A stretch of 10,166 nucleotides of DNA from Actinomycetota bacterium (GTDB lineage: Bacteria; Actinomycetota; Actinomycetes; S36-B12). This document shows, piece by piece, positions 1 to 6,798 of this stretch. The position numbers and the translations under genes were made by a program. Location of the stretch: the NCBI GenBank assembly GCA_003456155.1, contig DMPC01000162.1, forward strand, positions 3,284 through 13,449, written 5' to 3'. Below the pieces are notes generated by a model. That model was not told where the DNA came from. It worked only from the letters and a program-made list of their open reading frames with translations, and made no database searches. How positions within the stretch are numbered: position 1 is the first letter of the stretch; every line of letters starts with the position of its first letter.

Positions 1-581
1 CCCCGCCCGAACGCCGCCACAGCCTCGCGCACCGCCGAGTCGAAGAGATCGGGGATCTCCTCCAGGGTCCGAGCCACCTTGAGCCCGCGGCCACCACCGC
101 CGAAGGCGGCCTTGATCGCGACCGGCAGGCCGTGCTCCTTGGCGAAGGCGACCACCTCGTCGGCCCCGGCCACCGGATCAGGGGTGCCGGGCACCTGGGG
201 CGCGCCCGCCCGCTGGGCGATGTGCCGTGCGGAGACCTTGTCCCCGAGGGATCGGATCGCCGCGGGCGGCGGCCCGATCCACGTCAGCCCTGCATCGATG
301 ACGGCCTGCGCAAAGTCGGCGTTCTCGGAGAGGAAGCCGTAGCCGGGATGCACGGCGTCTGCGCCCGACTGCCGAGCAGCGTCGAGGATCTTGTCGATGA
401 CCAGGTAGCTCTCGGCCGCCGTCGAGCCGCCAAGGGCGAAGGCCTCGTCCGCCATTCGCACGTGGAGTGCATCCCGATCAGGGTCGGCGTAGACCGCGAC
501 GGACTTCAGGCCGGCGTCCTTGCAGGCGCGGATGACGCGGATGGCGATCTCGCCGCGGTTGGCGATCAGGACCTTCTTCAC
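1..581 (-). CDS. accA3: Acetyl-/propionyl-CoA carboxylase alpha chain (biotin carboxylase), N-terminal part, cut by window edge
   Basis: This is the biotin carboxylase part of an actinobacterial acyl-CoA carboxylase alpha chain. It uses ATP and bicarbonate to carboxylate biotin carried on its own C-terminal BCCP domain, which lies outside the window. About 193 codons are visible. Residues 1-12 read MKKVLIANRGEI, the classical start of the biotin carboxylase N-terminal domain. HPGYGFLSEN lies at 78-87, and the glycine-rich ATP-grasp loop with its lysine (AIKAAFGGGGRG) at 155-166. The start is GTG at 581-579, because homology begins there and GAGAGG lies 10 nt upstream (592-597); an ATG start does not fit. 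The gene is 91 bp downstream of maf on the same strand, so it may be co-transcribed or have its own promoter. The frame is intact up to the edge. Family assignment is very secure; acetyl versus propionyl preference is set by the beta subunit. Confidence 0.96.
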   Translation of the reverse strand, partial: MKKVLIANRGEIAIRVIRACKDAGLKSVAVYADPDRDALHVRMADEAFALGGSTAAESYLVIDKILDAARQSGADAVHPGYGFLSENADFAQAVIDAGLTWIGPPPAAIRSLGDKVSARHIAQRAGAPQVPGTPDPVAGADEVVAFAKEHGLPVAIKAAFGGGGRGLKVARTLEEIPDLFDSAVREAVAAFGR

Positions 582-672
582 GGTGGCGGTACCTCTCTCG
601 TGACCACTGCTTCTCGTTGCAGCGTGCCGCCGCAGCGTATCGATAGTTGGACGTCCATGGGGTTGGGGTTCG
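582..672 (-). promoter_or_regulatory. Short intergenic space before accA3, possible promoter
   Basis: These 91 bp separate the maf stop from the accA3 GTG. On the minus strand a TACGCT hexamer (634-639) could serve as a -10 box, giving a leader of about 45 nt. No convincing -35 is visible at the proper distance, so this is a weak call. A GAGAGG ribosome binding site sits at 592-597. The gap is longer than the 4 and 11 nt gaps elsewhere in the cluster, which makes a separate accA3 promoter reasonable. Confidence 0.3.
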
Positions 673-1287
673 CTATGGCCTGCCCCACAGATCCGTCCAG
701 ACGACTCCGAGCCCGGCCAGCAGGTGCCTCAGCGTCGGCAGCGACAGTCCCACGACGTTCGAGGGGTCGCCCTCGATGCCGTCGACGAAGGCGCCGCCCA
801 GGGCGTCGAGCGTGAAGCCCCCCGCCACCTGGAGGGGCTCGCCGGTCGCCAGGTAGGCGTCCTGCTCCTGCTGATCGGGCCTGCCCAGGTGCACGACAGT
901 GCTGCACACCGCTCCGGCCTCCTCTCCCGTGCTGGGGTGGATGACCCAGTGCCCGGTGCGCAGGACGCCGCTTCGCCCCAGCATCAGGCTCCAGCGCTCC
1001 CGCACCTCAGCCTCGGACGACGCCTTGCTGAACGCCCGCCCATCGACGTCGAAGACGGAGTCGCAGCCGACGACCAGCGCGTCGGCATCGTCGGAGTAGG
1101 ACGCCGCCACGGCCCTGGCCTTGGCGGTGGCGAGAGCCAGGCACAGATCCTCGGGCGAGGCCCCGGGCATGGCCGCCTCGATGGCCTCCTCGTCGACGTG
1201 GCTGACGTGGATCTCCGGGATGACCCCGGCCTGGATCAGCACCGTTCGCCGAGCCGGTGACTGGGACGCGAGGACGATGCGGGGCAT
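673..1287 (-). CDS. maf: Maf-family nucleotide pyrophosphatase
   Basis: A 204-residue Maf/ham1-like house-cleaning enzyme. Maf proteins hydrolyse non-canonical or modified nucleoside triphosphates (dTTP, UTP, m5UTP and similar, depending on subfamily) to the monophosphate and pyrophosphate in the cytoplasm; some members also affect septation. The N-terminal phosphate-binding motif LASQSPARR is at 6-14, the acidic catalytic motif GCDSVFD at 74-80 (D76 the likely general base), and the C-terminal signature GEPLQVAGGF...GDPSNVVGLSLP at 149-184. GCDS replaces the more usual GADT, which is common in actinobacterial members as far as I recall. The ATG at 1287 is 4 nt past the accE stop with no Shine-Dalgarno, so translation is probably coupled to accE. 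Its place between acc genes is conserved in actinomycetes. The exact substrate cannot be read from the sequence. Confidence 0.95.
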   Translation of the reverse strand: MPRIVLASQSPARRTVLIQAGVIPEIHVSHVDEEAIEAAMPGASPEDLCLALATAKARAVAASYSDDADALVVGCDSVFDVDGRAFSKASSEAEVRERWSLMLGRSGVLRTGHWVIHPSTGEEAGAVCSTVVHLGRPDQQEQDAYLATGEPLQVAGGFTLDALGGAFVDGIEGDPSNVVGLSLPTLRHLLAGLGVVWTDLWGRP

Positions 1288-1291
1288 CGGG

Positions 1292-1507
1292 TCAGCGCGG
1301 CATCACGGAAGCGCGCCATGCGCCGAAGCCCGGTCGCTGCGAGGGCCTGGTCATGCGACTCTTGCGAGCCCAGAGGCTGAACTGCCTCTGCGGCGGGGCA
1401 GCGGCCGCTCGTCGGCTGAGGACGGCGATGACGACGGCGACCTCCTCCGGGGTGGGATTGCCGCCCACGATCCGCAGTCGCGGTGCTGTGCTGTCGGTGT
1501 CGGCCAT
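1292..1507 (-). CDS. accE: Acyl-CoA carboxylase epsilon subunit
   Basis: A 71-residue small subunit of the AccE/PccE type. In actinobacteria this protein binds the biotin carboxylase and carboxyltransferase chains and raises holoenzyme activity. The family pattern is clear: LRIVGGNPTPEEVAVVIAVL at residues 11-30, a variable basic linker, then W46 and the C-terminal GFGAWRASVMPR at 60-71, where family members usually end in GAWRAS..PR. The start is the ATG at 1507, 11 nt after the accD stop, with a purine-rich GGGGCGG just upstream. The stop lies 4 nt before maf. The same frame stays open far upstream through accD antisense sequence, but that extension is out of frame with accD and has no support. 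The gene is short and poorly conserved, but its context and ends are diagnostic. Confidence 0.92.
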   Translation of the reverse strand: MADTDSTAPRLRIVGGNPTPEEVAVVIAVLSRRAAAAPPQRQFSLWARKSRMTRPSQRPGFGAWRASVMPR

Positions 1508-1518
1508 GTCGTCCGCCC

Positions 1519-3111
1519 CTACAGGGGGATGTTCCCGTGCTTCTTGGGTGGCCGGCTCGCCCTCTTGTTCCGCAGGGCGCGCAGGGCGCGGGTCACGGTC
1601 ATGCGGGTCTCGTGGGGGAAGATCACGCGATCGATATAGCCCCGCTCCGCTGCCACGTAGGGGTTGGCCAGCGTGTTCTGGTACTCGTCGATGAGTCGCT
1701 TGCGCTCGGCATCGGGATCGTCGGCGTCGGCGATCTCCTTGCGGTACAGGATGTTGGCCGCGCCCTGGGCTCCCATGACGGCGATCTCCGCCGTGGGCCA
1801 CGCGAGGTTGAGGTCGGCTCCGAGGTGCTTGGAGCCCATGACGTCGTAGGCGCCGCCGTAGGCCTTGCGCGTGATGACGGTCACCAGCGGGACCGTCGCC
1901 TCCGCATACGCGTAGATGAGCTTGGCGCCGCGCCGAATGATGCCGTCCCACTCCTGGTCCGTCCCGGGAAGGAAGCCGGGCACGTCCACGAGGGTGAGCA
2001 CAGGGATGTTGAAGGCGTCGCACGTACGAACGAAGCGGGCGGCCTTCTCGGACGCCTCGATGTCGAGCGTCCCGGCGAACTGCATCGGCTGGTTCGCGAC
2101 GATGCCCACGGCGTGGCCCTCGATGCGGCCGAAGCCGACGACGATGTTGGGCGCGAACAGTGGCTGCGTCTCCAGGAAGTCGCCGTCGTCGAGGAGGTGC
2201 TCGATCACGCGGTGCATGTCGTACGGCTGGTTCGGGGAGTCCGGCATCAGGGTGTCGAGCTCGTAGTCCTCGTCCGAGAAGGAGAGATCGGCCTCGAACC
2301 CGTACGTGGGCGGATCCTCGAGGTTGTTGCTCGGCAGGTAGGAAAGCAGTGCCTTCACGTACTCGAGGGCGTCGTCCTCGTCCGCCGCCATGTAGTGGGC
2401 GACGCCGGACTTGGTGTTGTGGGTCCGGGCGCCGCCGAGATCCTCGAACGCGACGTCCTCGCCGGTCACGGTCTTGATGACGTCAGGCCCGGTGATGAAC
2501 ATGTGCGAGGTGCCGTCGACCATGATGGTGAAATCGGTGATGGCGGGCGAGTAGACCGCACCGCCGGCGCACGGGCCCATGATGAGGGAGATCTGCGGGA
2601 CGACACCGGAGGCCGCCACGTTTCGGCGGAAGATCTCGCCGTACATCGCGAGGGACACCACACCCTCCTGGATGCGTGCTCCGCCCGAGTCGTTGATGCC
2701 GATCACGGGGCAGCCGATCTTCATGGCCAGGTCCATGACCTTGACGATCTTCTCCCCGAACACCTCGCCCAGCGAGCCGCCGAAGACGGTGAAGTCCTGG
2801 GCGAAGACGCACACGGGTCGCCCGTCAATCGTGCCGTAGCCCGTGACGACGCCGTCGCCGTACGGACGGTGGGCCTGCTGCCCGAAGTTGTGCGAGCGAT
2901 GGCGGGCGAGACCGTCGAGCTGTTGGAAGGAGTCCTCGTCGAGGAGCGCGAGCACCCGCTCCATGGCGGTCTTCTTCCCCCGCGCGTGCTGCTTCTCGAT
3001 GGCCTTCTCGCGGCCGCCCTGAGCCTCGGCGCGTCGACGCGTGAGTTCGGCGGCTTTGCCGACCGTGGTGTGCGGATCCGGCATGCTCTCGTCGACGGTC
3101 GCGGCGCTCAT
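1519..3111 (-). CDS. accD: Propionyl-CoA type acyl-CoA carboxylase, carboxyltransferase beta subunit
   Basis: A 530-residue carboxyltransferase subunit (AccD5/PccB group), the usual length. It transfers CO2 from carboxybiotin on AccA3 to acyl-CoA, here most likely propionyl-CoA to (S)-methylmalonyl-CoA. The N-terminal crotonase-like half has the oxyanion-hole motif NDSGGARIQEG (140-150) and GPCAGGAVYSPA (179-190). The C-terminal half has VDVPGFLPGTDQEWDGIIRRGAKL (375-398) and KAYGGAYDVMGSKH (416-429). Asp423 in AYGGAYD lines up with Streptomyces coelicolor PccB Asp422, the residue known to favour propionyl-CoA; acetyl-CoA-preferring enzymes carry Ile there. The ATG at 3111 has AGGAGG at 3116-3121, 4 nt away. 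The reading frame stays open upstream to 4785, but that stretch is antisense to birA and the PH gene and is not coding. accD heads accD-accE-maf(-accA3) and diverges from birA. Confidence 0.97.
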   Translation of the reverse strand: MSAATVDESMPDPHTTVGKAAELTRRRAEAQGGREKAIEKQHARGKKTAMERVLALLDEDSFQQLDGLARHRSHNFGQQAHRPYGDGVVTGYGTIDGRPVCVFAQDFTVFGGSLGEVFGEKIVKVMDLAMKIGCPVIGINDSGGARIQEGVVSLAMYGEIFRRNVAASGVVPQISLIMGPCAGGAVYSPAITDFTIMVDGTSHMFITGPDVIKTVTGEDVAFEDLGGARTHNTKSGVAHYMAADEDDALEYVKALLSYLPSNNLEDPPTYGFEADLSFSDEDYELDTLMPDSPNQPYDMHRVIEHLLDDGDFLETQPLFAPNIVVGFGRIEGHAVGIVANQPMQFAGTLDIEASEKAARFVRTCDAFNIPVLTLVDVPGFLPGTDQEWDGIIRRGAKLIYAYAEATVPLVTVITRKAYGGAYDVMGSKHLGADLNLAWPTAEIAVMGAQGAANILYRKEIADADDPDAERKRLIDEYQNTLANPYVAAERGYIDRVIFPHETRMTVTRALRALRNKRASRPPKKHGNIPL

Positions 3112-3115
3112 TGCT

Positions 3116-3121
3116 CCTCCT
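3116..3121 (-). promoter_or_regulatory. Ribosome binding site of accD
   Basis: AGGAGG on the minus strand, 4 nt before the ATG at 3111. It fixes the accD start inside a frame that is open for another 1.6 kb upstream. Confidence 0.85.
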
Positions 3122-3135
3122 AGGCCTTGGTTGCG

Positions 3136-3142
3136 TACCTTA
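3136..3142. promoter_or_regulatory. Shared bidirectional -10 element between accD and birA
   Basis: The plus strand reads TACCTTA. Its first six bases, TACCTT (3136-3141), fit the actinobacterial TANNNT -10 for birA, with the GTG start codon 7 nt downstream, as expected for a leaderless mRNA. The complement reads TAAGGTA. Its first six bases, TAAGGT (3142-3137), are a -10 for accD, which would start transcription near 3129-3130 and give a leader of about 19 nt carrying the AGGAGG ribosome binding site. No strong -35 is seen on either side. The two boxes share five base pairs. Confidence 0.6.
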
Positions 3143-3147
3143 GCCGG

Positions 3148-4005
3148 GTGTCCATCGATGACGAGTCCCGTGCGGCAGGAAGTGACGAGCATCCCATCGC
3201 GGGCCTCGATGCCTCGGCGATCGCAGCCCTCCTGGCCCAGCGAGCCTCGACGTGGCCTGCTCCGCGACTCGTGGCCTCGACAGGCTCGACCAATGCCGAT
3301 GTGGAGGAGCTGGCCCGCCAGGGTGCCGTCGAGGGCACCTGCATCGTCGCTGACGAGCAGACCGCAGGGCGGGGGCGCCTCGACCGCACCTGGGTGAGTC
3401 CCCCCGGCGCTGGGCTGTGGATGTCGGTCCTCCTCCGCCCCGGAGGCTCGTCGGCGGAGCGCCCGACCTGGCTGCCCCTGGTCGCCGGCCTCGCGGTGAC
3501 GGACGCGCTGGCCGAGGCCTGTGGAGTCCGGGCCGAGCTGAAGTGGCCGAATGACATCGTCGCGATCGCTGCGGCCTGCGGGGGGTCGGATGGTCCGCGC
3601 AAGCTCGGCGGCATCCTCAGCGCGGTCGTGCCCGATGCGACCGACCCGGCCGTCGTCATCGGCATCGGCGTCAATGTGGACATGCGCAGTGCCGATCTCC
3701 CGGTGAGTCAGGCGACCTCGGTGCTCCTCGAGGGCGGCCGGGTCGATCGCAGCATGCTGCTCGGCTGTCTCCTCTCCGCCCTTGAGGCGAGACTCGAGCA
3801 GTGGCGTGCCGGAGATGAGGCCATCGGGCGTGATTATCGTGCGCGATGCACCACCATCGGCCGCCGAGTCTCGGTCGAACTCCCGCATGCCGCGCCGATC
3901 TCCGGCATCGTCACGGGTATCGACGATGACGGACATCTCCTCGTCGACAACGAGGGGATCACGGCGAGCATCACCGCCGGCGACGTGATTCATGCCACTA
4001 TCTGA
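3148..4005 (+). CDS. birA: Biotin--[acetyl-CoA-carboxylase] ligase (group I, no DNA-binding domain)
   Basis: A 285-residue biotin protein ligase. It activates biotin with ATP to biotinyl-5'-AMP and transfers it to the lysine of the carrier domain, here that of AccA3. STGSTN is at 44-49, the adenylate-binding loop GRGRLDRTW at 74-82, KWPND at 132-136 with the catalytic lysine, KLGGIL at 152-157, and GIGVNV at 172-177. The last 50 residues form the C-terminal SH3-like domain. There is no N-terminal helix-turn-helix, so it cannot repress transcription as E. coli BirA does. I chose GTG 3148 because a TACCTT -10 box lies 7 nt ahead (leaderless start). A TTG at 3127 would add 7 residues but lies upstream of that -10. 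About nine extra residues sit between KWPND and KLGG compared with E. coli BirA. The gene diverges from accD, its functional partner. Confidence 0.95.
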   Translation: MSIDDESRAAGSDEHPIAGLDASAIAALLAQRASTWPAPRLVASTGSTNADVEELARQGAVEGTCIVADEQTAGRGRLDRTWVSPPGAGLWMSVLLRPGGSSAERPTWLPLVAGLAVTDALAEACGVRAELKWPNDIVAIAAACGGSDGPRKLGGILSAVVPDATDPAVVIGIGVNVDMRSADLPVSQATSVLLEGGRVDRSMLLGCLLSALEARLEQWRAGDEAIGRDYRARCTTIGRRVSVELPHAAPISGIVTGIDDDGHLLVDNEGITASITAGDVIHATI

Positions 4006-4008
4006 CCC

Positions 4009-4554
4009 ATGGGATACCCGCAGAAGCTTCTCGCCCAGGGTGAGGTCATCGAGTTTGAGACGCGTCCGCACTGGCGGGCGCTCTTCGTGCCGGCCGTCGT
4101 CCTGATCGCCACGGTGTTCGGTGCGACCTGGCTCTACTTCTGGATCGACAACGCGGCCTTCGGCGGAACCGTCATGCGCTGGGTGGTGCTCGCTGCGGGG
4201 CTGCTCATCCTCGTGCTCTGGGCTGTGGTCCCGTTCCTTCGCTGGGTGACCTCGGAGTACGTGTTCACCGACCGTCGCATCATCGTCCGCTCCGGGATCA
4301 TCACGCGGCAGGGACGGGACATGCCGCTGTCCAAGGTGAACGACGTGTCGTTCCATGTCCCGGCGATGGGCCGGGTCCTCAACTACGGGGCCTTGGAGAT
4401 CCAGTCCGCGGGCGAGAACGACGGGCTCACCATCAGCGATGTGCCGAATGTCGAGGACATTCAGCGCCATGTCTACGAGCTCATCGAGGCGGACGATGCA
4501 CGCCGGCGCGGGGGATCGGGCTCTCCCGTTGTCGGTCCGCCCATGCCGGAGTAG
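4009..4554 (+). CDS. Bacterial PH-domain (bPH2/YdbS-like) membrane protein
   Basis: A 181-residue membrane protein with two transmembrane segments at about 23-45 and 56-77, followed by a bPH2 (DUF304-type) domain at about 80-158. The family pattern is plain: YVFTDRRIIVRSGIITRQGRDMPLSKVNDVSF (84-115), then GALEIQSAGENDG (127-139) and ISDVPNVEDIQRHVYELIE (142-160). The tail at 161-181 is short, polar and rich in Arg, Gly and Pro. The role of such proteins is unknown; they are usually predicted to place the PH-like fold at the cytoplasmic face of the membrane. The ATG comes 3 nt after the birA stop and has no Shine-Dalgarno, so translation is probably coupled to birA. The pair birA-PH is conserved in actinomycetes next to accD5, as far as I recall (Rv3279c-Rv3278c). 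Confidence 0.9.
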   Translation: MGYPQKLLAQGEVIEFETRPHWRALFVPAVVLIATVFGATWLYFWIDNAAFGGTVMRWVVLAAGLLILVLWAVVPFLRWVTSEYVFTDRRIIVRSGIITRQGRDMPLSKVNDVSFHVPAMGRVLNYGALEIQSAGENDGLTISDVPNVEDIQRHVYELIEADDARRRGGSGSPVVGPPMPE

Positions 4555-4562
4555 GGCTGCTC

Positions 4563-4585
4563 CGCCCAGGTGACTCAGATGGGCG
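4563..4585. terminator. Possible weak hairpin between convergent PH gene and gtrA
   Basis: CGCCCA (4563-4568) and TGGGCG (4580-4585) can form a 6-bp stem with an 11-nt loop. It covers the 20-bp gap between the two convergent genes and the last codons of gtrA. There is no U-tract on either strand, so termination by this element alone is doubtful. Confidence 0.22.
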
Positions 4586-5120
4586 TCGCGGCGTCCCGCT
4601 CGGCGAGCTCCTCGGCTGCCGACCTCTCGTCGCCCGGTGGCTCTGCGGTGATCGCCGGGAAGACCCACCTGCGATAGGACCAGAAGCGGAAGAGGGTGCC
4701 GAGGGCCACACCCACCACGTTGGCGCTGATGTTGTCGGCCAGCGGGGAGTCGAGCCCCAGCACGTAGTGGCTGAACCACAGGCACGTCACGGAGATGATC
4801 ATCGCGATGCCGTTCAGGAGAAAGAACAGCGCGTACTCCCTGCCCATGTTCGTGCGGCCCCGGTGTCGGAAGGTCCAGAACCTGTTGGCGAAGTAGGCGA
4901 AGGTGGTGGCGAGGGCGACGCTGACGATCTTGGCCGTGATGGGTCGGTCGGTGAGGACCCCGCCGTACAGCAGGACGTTGAACAGCCCGACGTCGATGAC
5001 GAACGCCAGGGCACCCACGATGCCGAACTTCGCAATCTCGTGGACGAGCATGCGGACGGGCGAGTAGAGCCGGTCCCAGAGGCTGGGTGCCCGCACGTCA
5101 TCGGAGGCGTCCGCGGGCAT
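4575..5120 (-). CDS. GtrA-family small membrane protein
   Basis: A 181-residue protein of the GtrA-like family (PF04138). It has four hydrophobic segments at about 32-54, 62-80, 97-117 and 131-148. Family motifs are FGIVGALAFVID (32-43), FAYFANRFWTFRHRG (74-88) and FRFWSYRRWVF (144-154). GtrA proteins are thought to help move or present polyprenyl-linked sugars across the membrane for cell-surface polysaccharide; the substrate here is unknown. The cytoplasmic tail (160-181) is acidic. I chose ATG 5120 because homology starts soon after and a TACACT -10 box lies exactly 7 nt upstream (5128-5133), which fits a leaderless mRNA. The frame extends upstream to 5552, but that part is antisense to purK. 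It is single, convergent with the PH gene and divergent from purK, as in the mycobacterial Rv3277 neighbourhood. Confidence 0.92.
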   Translation of the reverse strand: MPADASDDVRAPSLWDRLYSPVRMLVHEIAKFGIVGALAFVIDVGLFNVLLYGGVLTDRPITAKIVSVALATTFAYFANRFWTFRHRGRTNMGREYALFFLLNGIAMIISVTCLWFSHYVLGLDSPLADNISANVVGVALGTLFRFWSYRRWVFPAITAEPPGDERSAAEELAERDAATPI

Positions 5121-5127
5121 GGCCGAG

Positions 5128-5133
5128 AGTGTA
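5128..5133 (-). promoter_or_regulatory. -10 box of leaderless gtrA promoter
   Basis: TACACT on the minus strand, with 7 nt to the ATG at 5120. This matches TANNNT at the distance that makes the A of the start codon the first transcribed base. There is no Shine-Dalgarno before this ATG, which supports the leaderless reading. Confidence 0.6.
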
Positions 5134-5147
5134 GGGGCGGCGCGGGG

Positions 5148-5153
5148 TAGGTT
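5148..5153 (+). promoter_or_regulatory. -10 box of leaderless purK promoter
   Basis: TAGGTT on the plus strand, 6 nt before the purK GTG at 5160. The spacing fits a leaderless mRNA, and no Shine-Dalgarno is present. It lies 14 bp from the opposing gtrA -10 box, so the two promoters are packed into a 39-bp space. Confidence 0.55.
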
Positions 5154-5159
5154 TCCCCT

Positions 5160-6314
5160 GTGCATCCTGACGGCGCTCCTCGCGTGGGCATCGTGGGCGG
5201 CGGTCAGCTGGCCCGGATGAGTGCTGCTCCCGCGGCGGCGCTGGGAATCGACTTCCGGGTGCTCGCCTCCGCGCCGGACGAGTCCGCGGCGCAGGTCATC
5301 CGCGATGTCGTCATCGGACGGCACGACGACATCGACGCCCTGCGTCGGCTGGCGCAGGGATGCGCTGTCGTGACCTTTGATCACGAGCATGTTCCTCCCG
5401 CCCACTTGGAGCAGCTCGAGGCGATGGGTGTCGCTGTGCGGCCGGGCCCTGCTGCCCTGTTCCACGCCCAGGACAAGGTCCACATGCGGCAGGCCCTCAC
5501 GAGCATCGGGGTGCCCTGCCCCCGATGGCGCGTGGTGGAGGCGCTGGACCACGCCGAGGAGTTCGCCGATGTCGTGGGATGGCCGGTGGTGCTGAAGACA
5601 TCACGCGGCGGCTATGACGGTCGTGGCGTCTGGGTGGTGGCGGGTGCCCAGGAGGCCGCGGATGTGCTGAGCATCCCCCTGGCTGCTGGCGCCCAGTGGC
5701 TCGCGGAGGAGCGCATCGACTTCGTGCAGGAGCTCTCGGCGCAGGTTGCTCGCTCGCCTCACGACCAGGCGGTGGCGTACCCGGTGGTCCGGACGGTGCA
5801 GGCGAACGGCATCTGCTCCGAGGTCGTCGCCCCCGCTCCGGGCCTTGCGGCCGAGCGAGCGGTGGAGGCCCAGGAGCTGGCACTGCGCATCGCGCGCGAC
5901 CTGAACGTGACCGGCATGCTGGCCGTCGAGCTGTTCGACGACGGTTCTCGCCTGTTCGTGAACGAGCTCGCGATGCGTCCCCACAACTCCGGCCACTGGA
6001 CCATCGAGGGTGCTCGCACCAGCCAGTTCGAGAACCATCTGAGGGCGGTCCTGGACCTGCCGCTGGGCTCGCCCGCACCCGTGGCGCCTTATGCCGTCAT
6101 GGTCAACATCCTCGGCGGGGACGTTCCCGACCTCTATTCGGCCTATCGGCACGTCCTCGCTCGTGACCCGGGAGTGAAGGTGCACCTGTACGGCAAGCAG
6201 GTTCGCCCGGGCCGGAAGGTCGGTCACGTGACCGTCCTGGGGGAGGATCTGGACGATCTCCTGGCGCGTGGGCGTCACGCTGCCGACTACTTCGCGGGAG
6301 TCATCGATGAGTGA
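5160..6314 (+). CDS. purK: 5-(carboxyamino)imidazole ribonucleotide synthase
   Basis: A 384-residue ATP-grasp enzyme of de novo purine synthesis. It converts AIR, ATP and bicarbonate to N5-CAIR, the substrate of PurE. The N-terminal dinucleotide-like motif VGIVGGGQLARM is at 9-20. The ATP-grasp loop VLKTSRGGYDGRG is at 144-156, with K146 as the ATP-binding lysine. The PurK signature NELAMRPHNSGHWTIEGARTSQFENHLRAV starts at 268, and the C-terminal HLYGKQVRPGRKVGHVT spans 342-358. Length is normal. The start is GTG 5160, placed by homology and by the leaderless promoter spacing. It overlaps purE by 8 nt. No PUR-box-like or purine riboswitch element is visible upstream; the 39-bp gap leaves no room for one. 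Confidence 0.97.
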   Translation: MHPDGAPRVGIVGGGQLARMSAAPAAALGIDFRVLASAPDESAAQVIRDVVIGRHDDIDALRRLAQGCAVVTFDHEHVPPAHLEQLEAMGVAVRPGPAALFHAQDKVHMRQALTSIGVPCPRWRVVEALDHAEEFADVVGWPVVLKTSRGGYDGRGVWVVAGAQEAADVLSIPLAAGAQWLAEERIDFVQELSAQVARSPHDQAVAYPVVRTVQANGICSEVVAPAPGLAAERAVEAQELALRIARDLNVTGMLAVELFDDGSRLFVNELAMRPHNSGHWTIEGARTSQFENHLRAVLDLPLGSPAPVAPYAVMVNILGGDVPDLYSAYRHVLARDPGVKVHLYGKQVRPGRKVGHVTVLGEDLDDLLARGRHAADYFAGVIDE

Positions 6315-6798
6315 TCAGCCTGTCGTCGCCGTCTGCATGGGCAGTGACTCGGATTGGCCGGTGATGCAGGGAGCCGCCGGCATCCTCGAGGACTTCGGCG
6401 TCCCCTATGAGTCGATGGTGCTCTCCGCTCATCGGATGCCCCGCGAGATGGTCGAGTTCGGCACGAGCGCCGCGGACCGCGGGTTCTCCGTGATCATCGC
6501 GGGCGCGGGGGGTGCGGCGCATCTGCCCGGCATGCTCGCCGCCGTGACGACCCTCCCGGTGATCGGGGTGCCCGTGCCGCTCTCGACACTCGACGGGATG
6601 GACTCCCTGCTGTCCATCGTGCAGATGCCCGCGGGTGTCCCGGTGGCCACGGTCGCGATCGGCAACGCCCGCAATGCCGCCCTGCTCGCCGTCCGGATCC
6701 TCGGGGTGTCGGACCCGGATCTGGGTGCTGCGATGCGTGGGTATCAGGCTGAGCTGAACGCCGAGGCCAGGGCGAAGACCGCCAACCTCACCCGGTAG
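6307..6798 (+). CDS. purE: N5-carboxyaminoimidazole ribonucleotide mutase (class I PurE)
   Basis: A 163-residue enzyme that moves the carboxyl group of N5-CAIR to C4, giving CAIR. GSDSDWPVM (12-20) binds the phosphate. SAHRMP (40-45) carries the catalytic His42, equivalent to E. coli His45. IIAGAGGAAHLPGMLAA (63-79) and IGNARNAALLAVRIL (118-132) complete the class I pattern. Class I fits the presence of purK. I chose ATG 6307, inside the end of purK, because homology begins there and GGGAG (6296-6300) is 6 nt upstream. The frame extends 13 codons further up to 6268 without homology. The two genes form a tightly coupled purKE unit. A 235-bp non-coding stretch follows. Confidence 0.97.
   Translation: MSDQPVVAVCMGSDSDWPVMQGAAGILEDFGVPYESMVLSAHRMPREMVEFGTSAADRGFSVIIAGAGGAAHLPGMLAAVTTLPVIGVPVPLSTLDGMDSLLSIVQMPAGVPVATVAIGNARNAALLAVRILGVSDPDLGAAMRGYQAELNAEARAKTANLTR

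Noticed and set aside
132..1694. Several plus-strand open frames of 170-230 codons opposite accA3, maf and accE
   Set aside because: All lie opposite genes with clear homology on the minus strand and show no recognisable domain.
1508..2023. Upstream continuation of the accE frame over the accD gene
   Set aside because: This part is a shifted reading of accD. The AccE family match begins at the ATG at 1507.
1483..3123. A 546-codon open frame on the plus strand opposite accD
   Set aside because: Its product is a low-complexity mix rich in Val, Asp, Arg and Gly with no motif, and it is exactly antisense to a highly conserved accD. High GC removes stops from this frame.
4571..4577. TGACTCA palindrome between the PH gene and gtrA as an operator
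   Set aside because: A single short palindrome at the 3' ends of two genes, with no promoter nearby, has no regulatory support.
3112..4785. Upstream continuation of the accD reading frame to 4785 on the minus strand
   Set aside because: It is antisense to birA and the PH gene, both with clear family motifs, and the AGGAGG site before ATG 3111 marks the real start.
5497..6278. Minus-strand frames of about 190-225 codons opposite purK
   Set aside because: Arg/Pro-rich shadow products. PurK is intact and fully motif-bearing on the other strand.
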